DNA from: Arcobacter sp. UBA7394
Lineage (GTDB): Bacteria > Campylobacterota > Campylobacteria > Campylobacterales > Arcobacteraceae
Direction: 5' to 3'
Assembly (NCBI GenBank): GCA_002470185.1
Contig: DKNG01000258.1
Location: forward strand, 434 to 7,817
Length of the DNA: 7,384 nt
Below, in pieces: positions 6,500 through 7,384 of the stretch (positions are counted from its first letter, which is position 1; each line of letters begins with the position of its first letter). The notes under the pieces were generated by a model. The model worked only from the letters and a program-made list of their open reading frames with translations, did no database searches and was not told where the DNA came from. Made by a program: the position numbers and the translations under genes.

Positions 6500-7384
6500 T
6501 TAATGAGTGGTACAAACAGAACATACATCAAAACTTCTTAGTACTATTTTTGCAATATCAAGTGATTTTGATCCAATAATAGCTTTTTGAGCAATTCCTT
6601 TTTGTTCTTTATGTGAAGGTCCTAGATTCCAAACAGTTGGAGTGATTACATCATATTTTTTGATTTTGCCTTTTTCAATCTCTATATTATGATAAAGTGA
6701 GCCTCTACAGGCCTCTACAACTGATGTAGCTTTAGCTGAATCAATATCTTTTAGATTTATTTTTGGTTTAATATATGATTCTTCTGAGATATCTACTTGT
6801 TTTATTAGTGATTTTGTATTATCTAATAAATGAGCTAATTCATCCATTCTAGCCATAACACGTGTGAAAACTGAATCTTTAAATGACTTATGTAACTCTT
6901 TTATAAAAGGTCTATTTGATATCATAGCTCTTGCTAGTGGTCCTGTTTCATAGAAATTATTATCATAACAAACAGCTTTTGACCAAGTATGTTTTTTTGG
7001 ATTTGCCCTATCATCAATTGTGAATGTTTGTTCAGTAAACTCTTTTACCTTTGATAAATCAAGTTTGTTAATTGTTCTTTGTCTTATTTTTCCAGTTTGA
7101 AATAAAGAAGATTCCCCTAAAGCAATAAATCTATTATGGCTAGTTCCTATTTTTTGGAAAGAGTTTTCAAATGCTAAGTTAGTAAAATACTTCATATCAC
7201 CACTTAGAATATTTAAATCATCCCTACTATCAAAGTCTAGATACTTATCAAAAGAAACACCTGCTACACTTCTTTCAAAGAACATTACAGCAGTATCAAT
7301 ATAATTCATCATAGAAGATAGGTCTAATAAAGTAGGATCAGTTACAACACCACCTGGAATCATATATGAAGTATGAGGCCATTG
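6500..7384 (-). CDS. hupL: HupL-like [NiFe]-hydrogenase large subunit, 5' part beyond the window
   Basis: The frame is open from the window edge (first visible codon 7384-7382) to TAA at 6502-6500, giving the last 294 residues. The visible start PHTSYMIPGGV matches the PHSSxMxPGGV motif of large subunits, so the CxxC motif that binds nickel at the N-terminal side lies outside the window. YETGPLARAM and EACRGSLYH follow in family order. The protein ends with DVCSVCTTH, so both terminal metal-binding Cys and the His are kept but nothing follows the His. Known H2-sensing HupV/HoxC proteins also lack a cleavable tail, and cytoplasmic group 2 enzymes are the natural comparison. Residues differing from HydB are Cys before the second-shell Arg and Val for Pro in DPC. 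A partner small subunit should lie upstream. The symbol is by family; sensor versus uptake role is open. Confidence 0.85.
   Translation of the reverse strand, partial: QWPHTSYMIPGGVVTDPTLLDLSSMMNYIDTAVMFFERSVAGVSFDKYLDFDSRDDLNILSGDMKYFTNLAFENSFQKIGTSHNRFIALGESSLFQTGKIRQRTINKLDLSKVKEFTEQTFTIDDRANPKKHTWSKAVCYDNNFYETGPLARAMISNRPFIKELHKSFKDSVFTRVMARMDELAHLLDNTKSLIKQVDISEESYIKPKINLKDIDSAKATSVVEACRGSLYHNIEIEKGKIKKYDVITPTVWNLGPSHKEQKGIAQKAIIGSKSLDIAKIVLRSFDVCSVCTTH

Noticed and set aside
1..7384. CRISPR arrays, tRNA or rRNA genes, insertion sequences or phage genes
   Set aside because: No spaced repeat array, cloverleaf, rRNA-like block, transposase or terminal inverted repeats were seen on either strand.

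Overview
The window is a low-GC stretch in which every supported gene lies on the minus strand, so it reads from high to low coordinates. The protein sequences and gene order point to a Campylobacterota genome, most likely of the Arcobacter/Sulfurimonas kind. The taxon is inferred from the hydABCDE gene order, AT richness and protein character, not from a marker gene.

Layout, right to left. 7384-6500 is the 3' part of a second [NiFe]-hydrogenase large subunit (HupL-like), cut by the window edge. A 269-base non-coding stretch (6499-6231) holds several perfect palindromes and probably the control region of the next operon. Then comes a compact five-gene operon. hydA (6230-4998) is the Tat-exported iron-sulfur small subunit. 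hydB (4995-3253) is the NiFe catalytic subunit. hydC (about 3260-2532) is a di-haem cytochrome b anchor. hydD (2489-1899) is the maturation endopeptidase for HydB. hydE (1933-383) is a shortened, degenerate HypF-like accessory protein. The operon ends at a strong intrinsic terminator (326-355). The left edge carries the start of an unrelated small protein (245-1) with two EF-hand-type calcium loops.

How it works together: HydA and HydB form a periplasm-facing uptake hydrogenase. It is exported through the twin-arginine signal of HydA and held in the membrane by the HydA C-terminal helix and by HydC. Electrons from H2 run through three Fe-S clusters in HydA to the HydC haems and on to menaquinone. 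HydD removes a 23-residue tail from HydB after nickel insertion. HydE is expected to help maturation. The HupL-like protein next door ends exactly at its terminal metal-binding His, so it needs no such cleavage and looks like a different, probably cytoplasmic, hydrogenase type.

Nothing here looks like an undescribed system. The points most worth a second look are: an Asn in place of a proximal-cluster Cys in HydA; two active-site prolines replaced in the HupL-like protein; the paired palindromes before hydA; a hairpin between hydC and hydD; the eroded HypF-like HydE; and the closely spaced EF-hand loops at the left edge.
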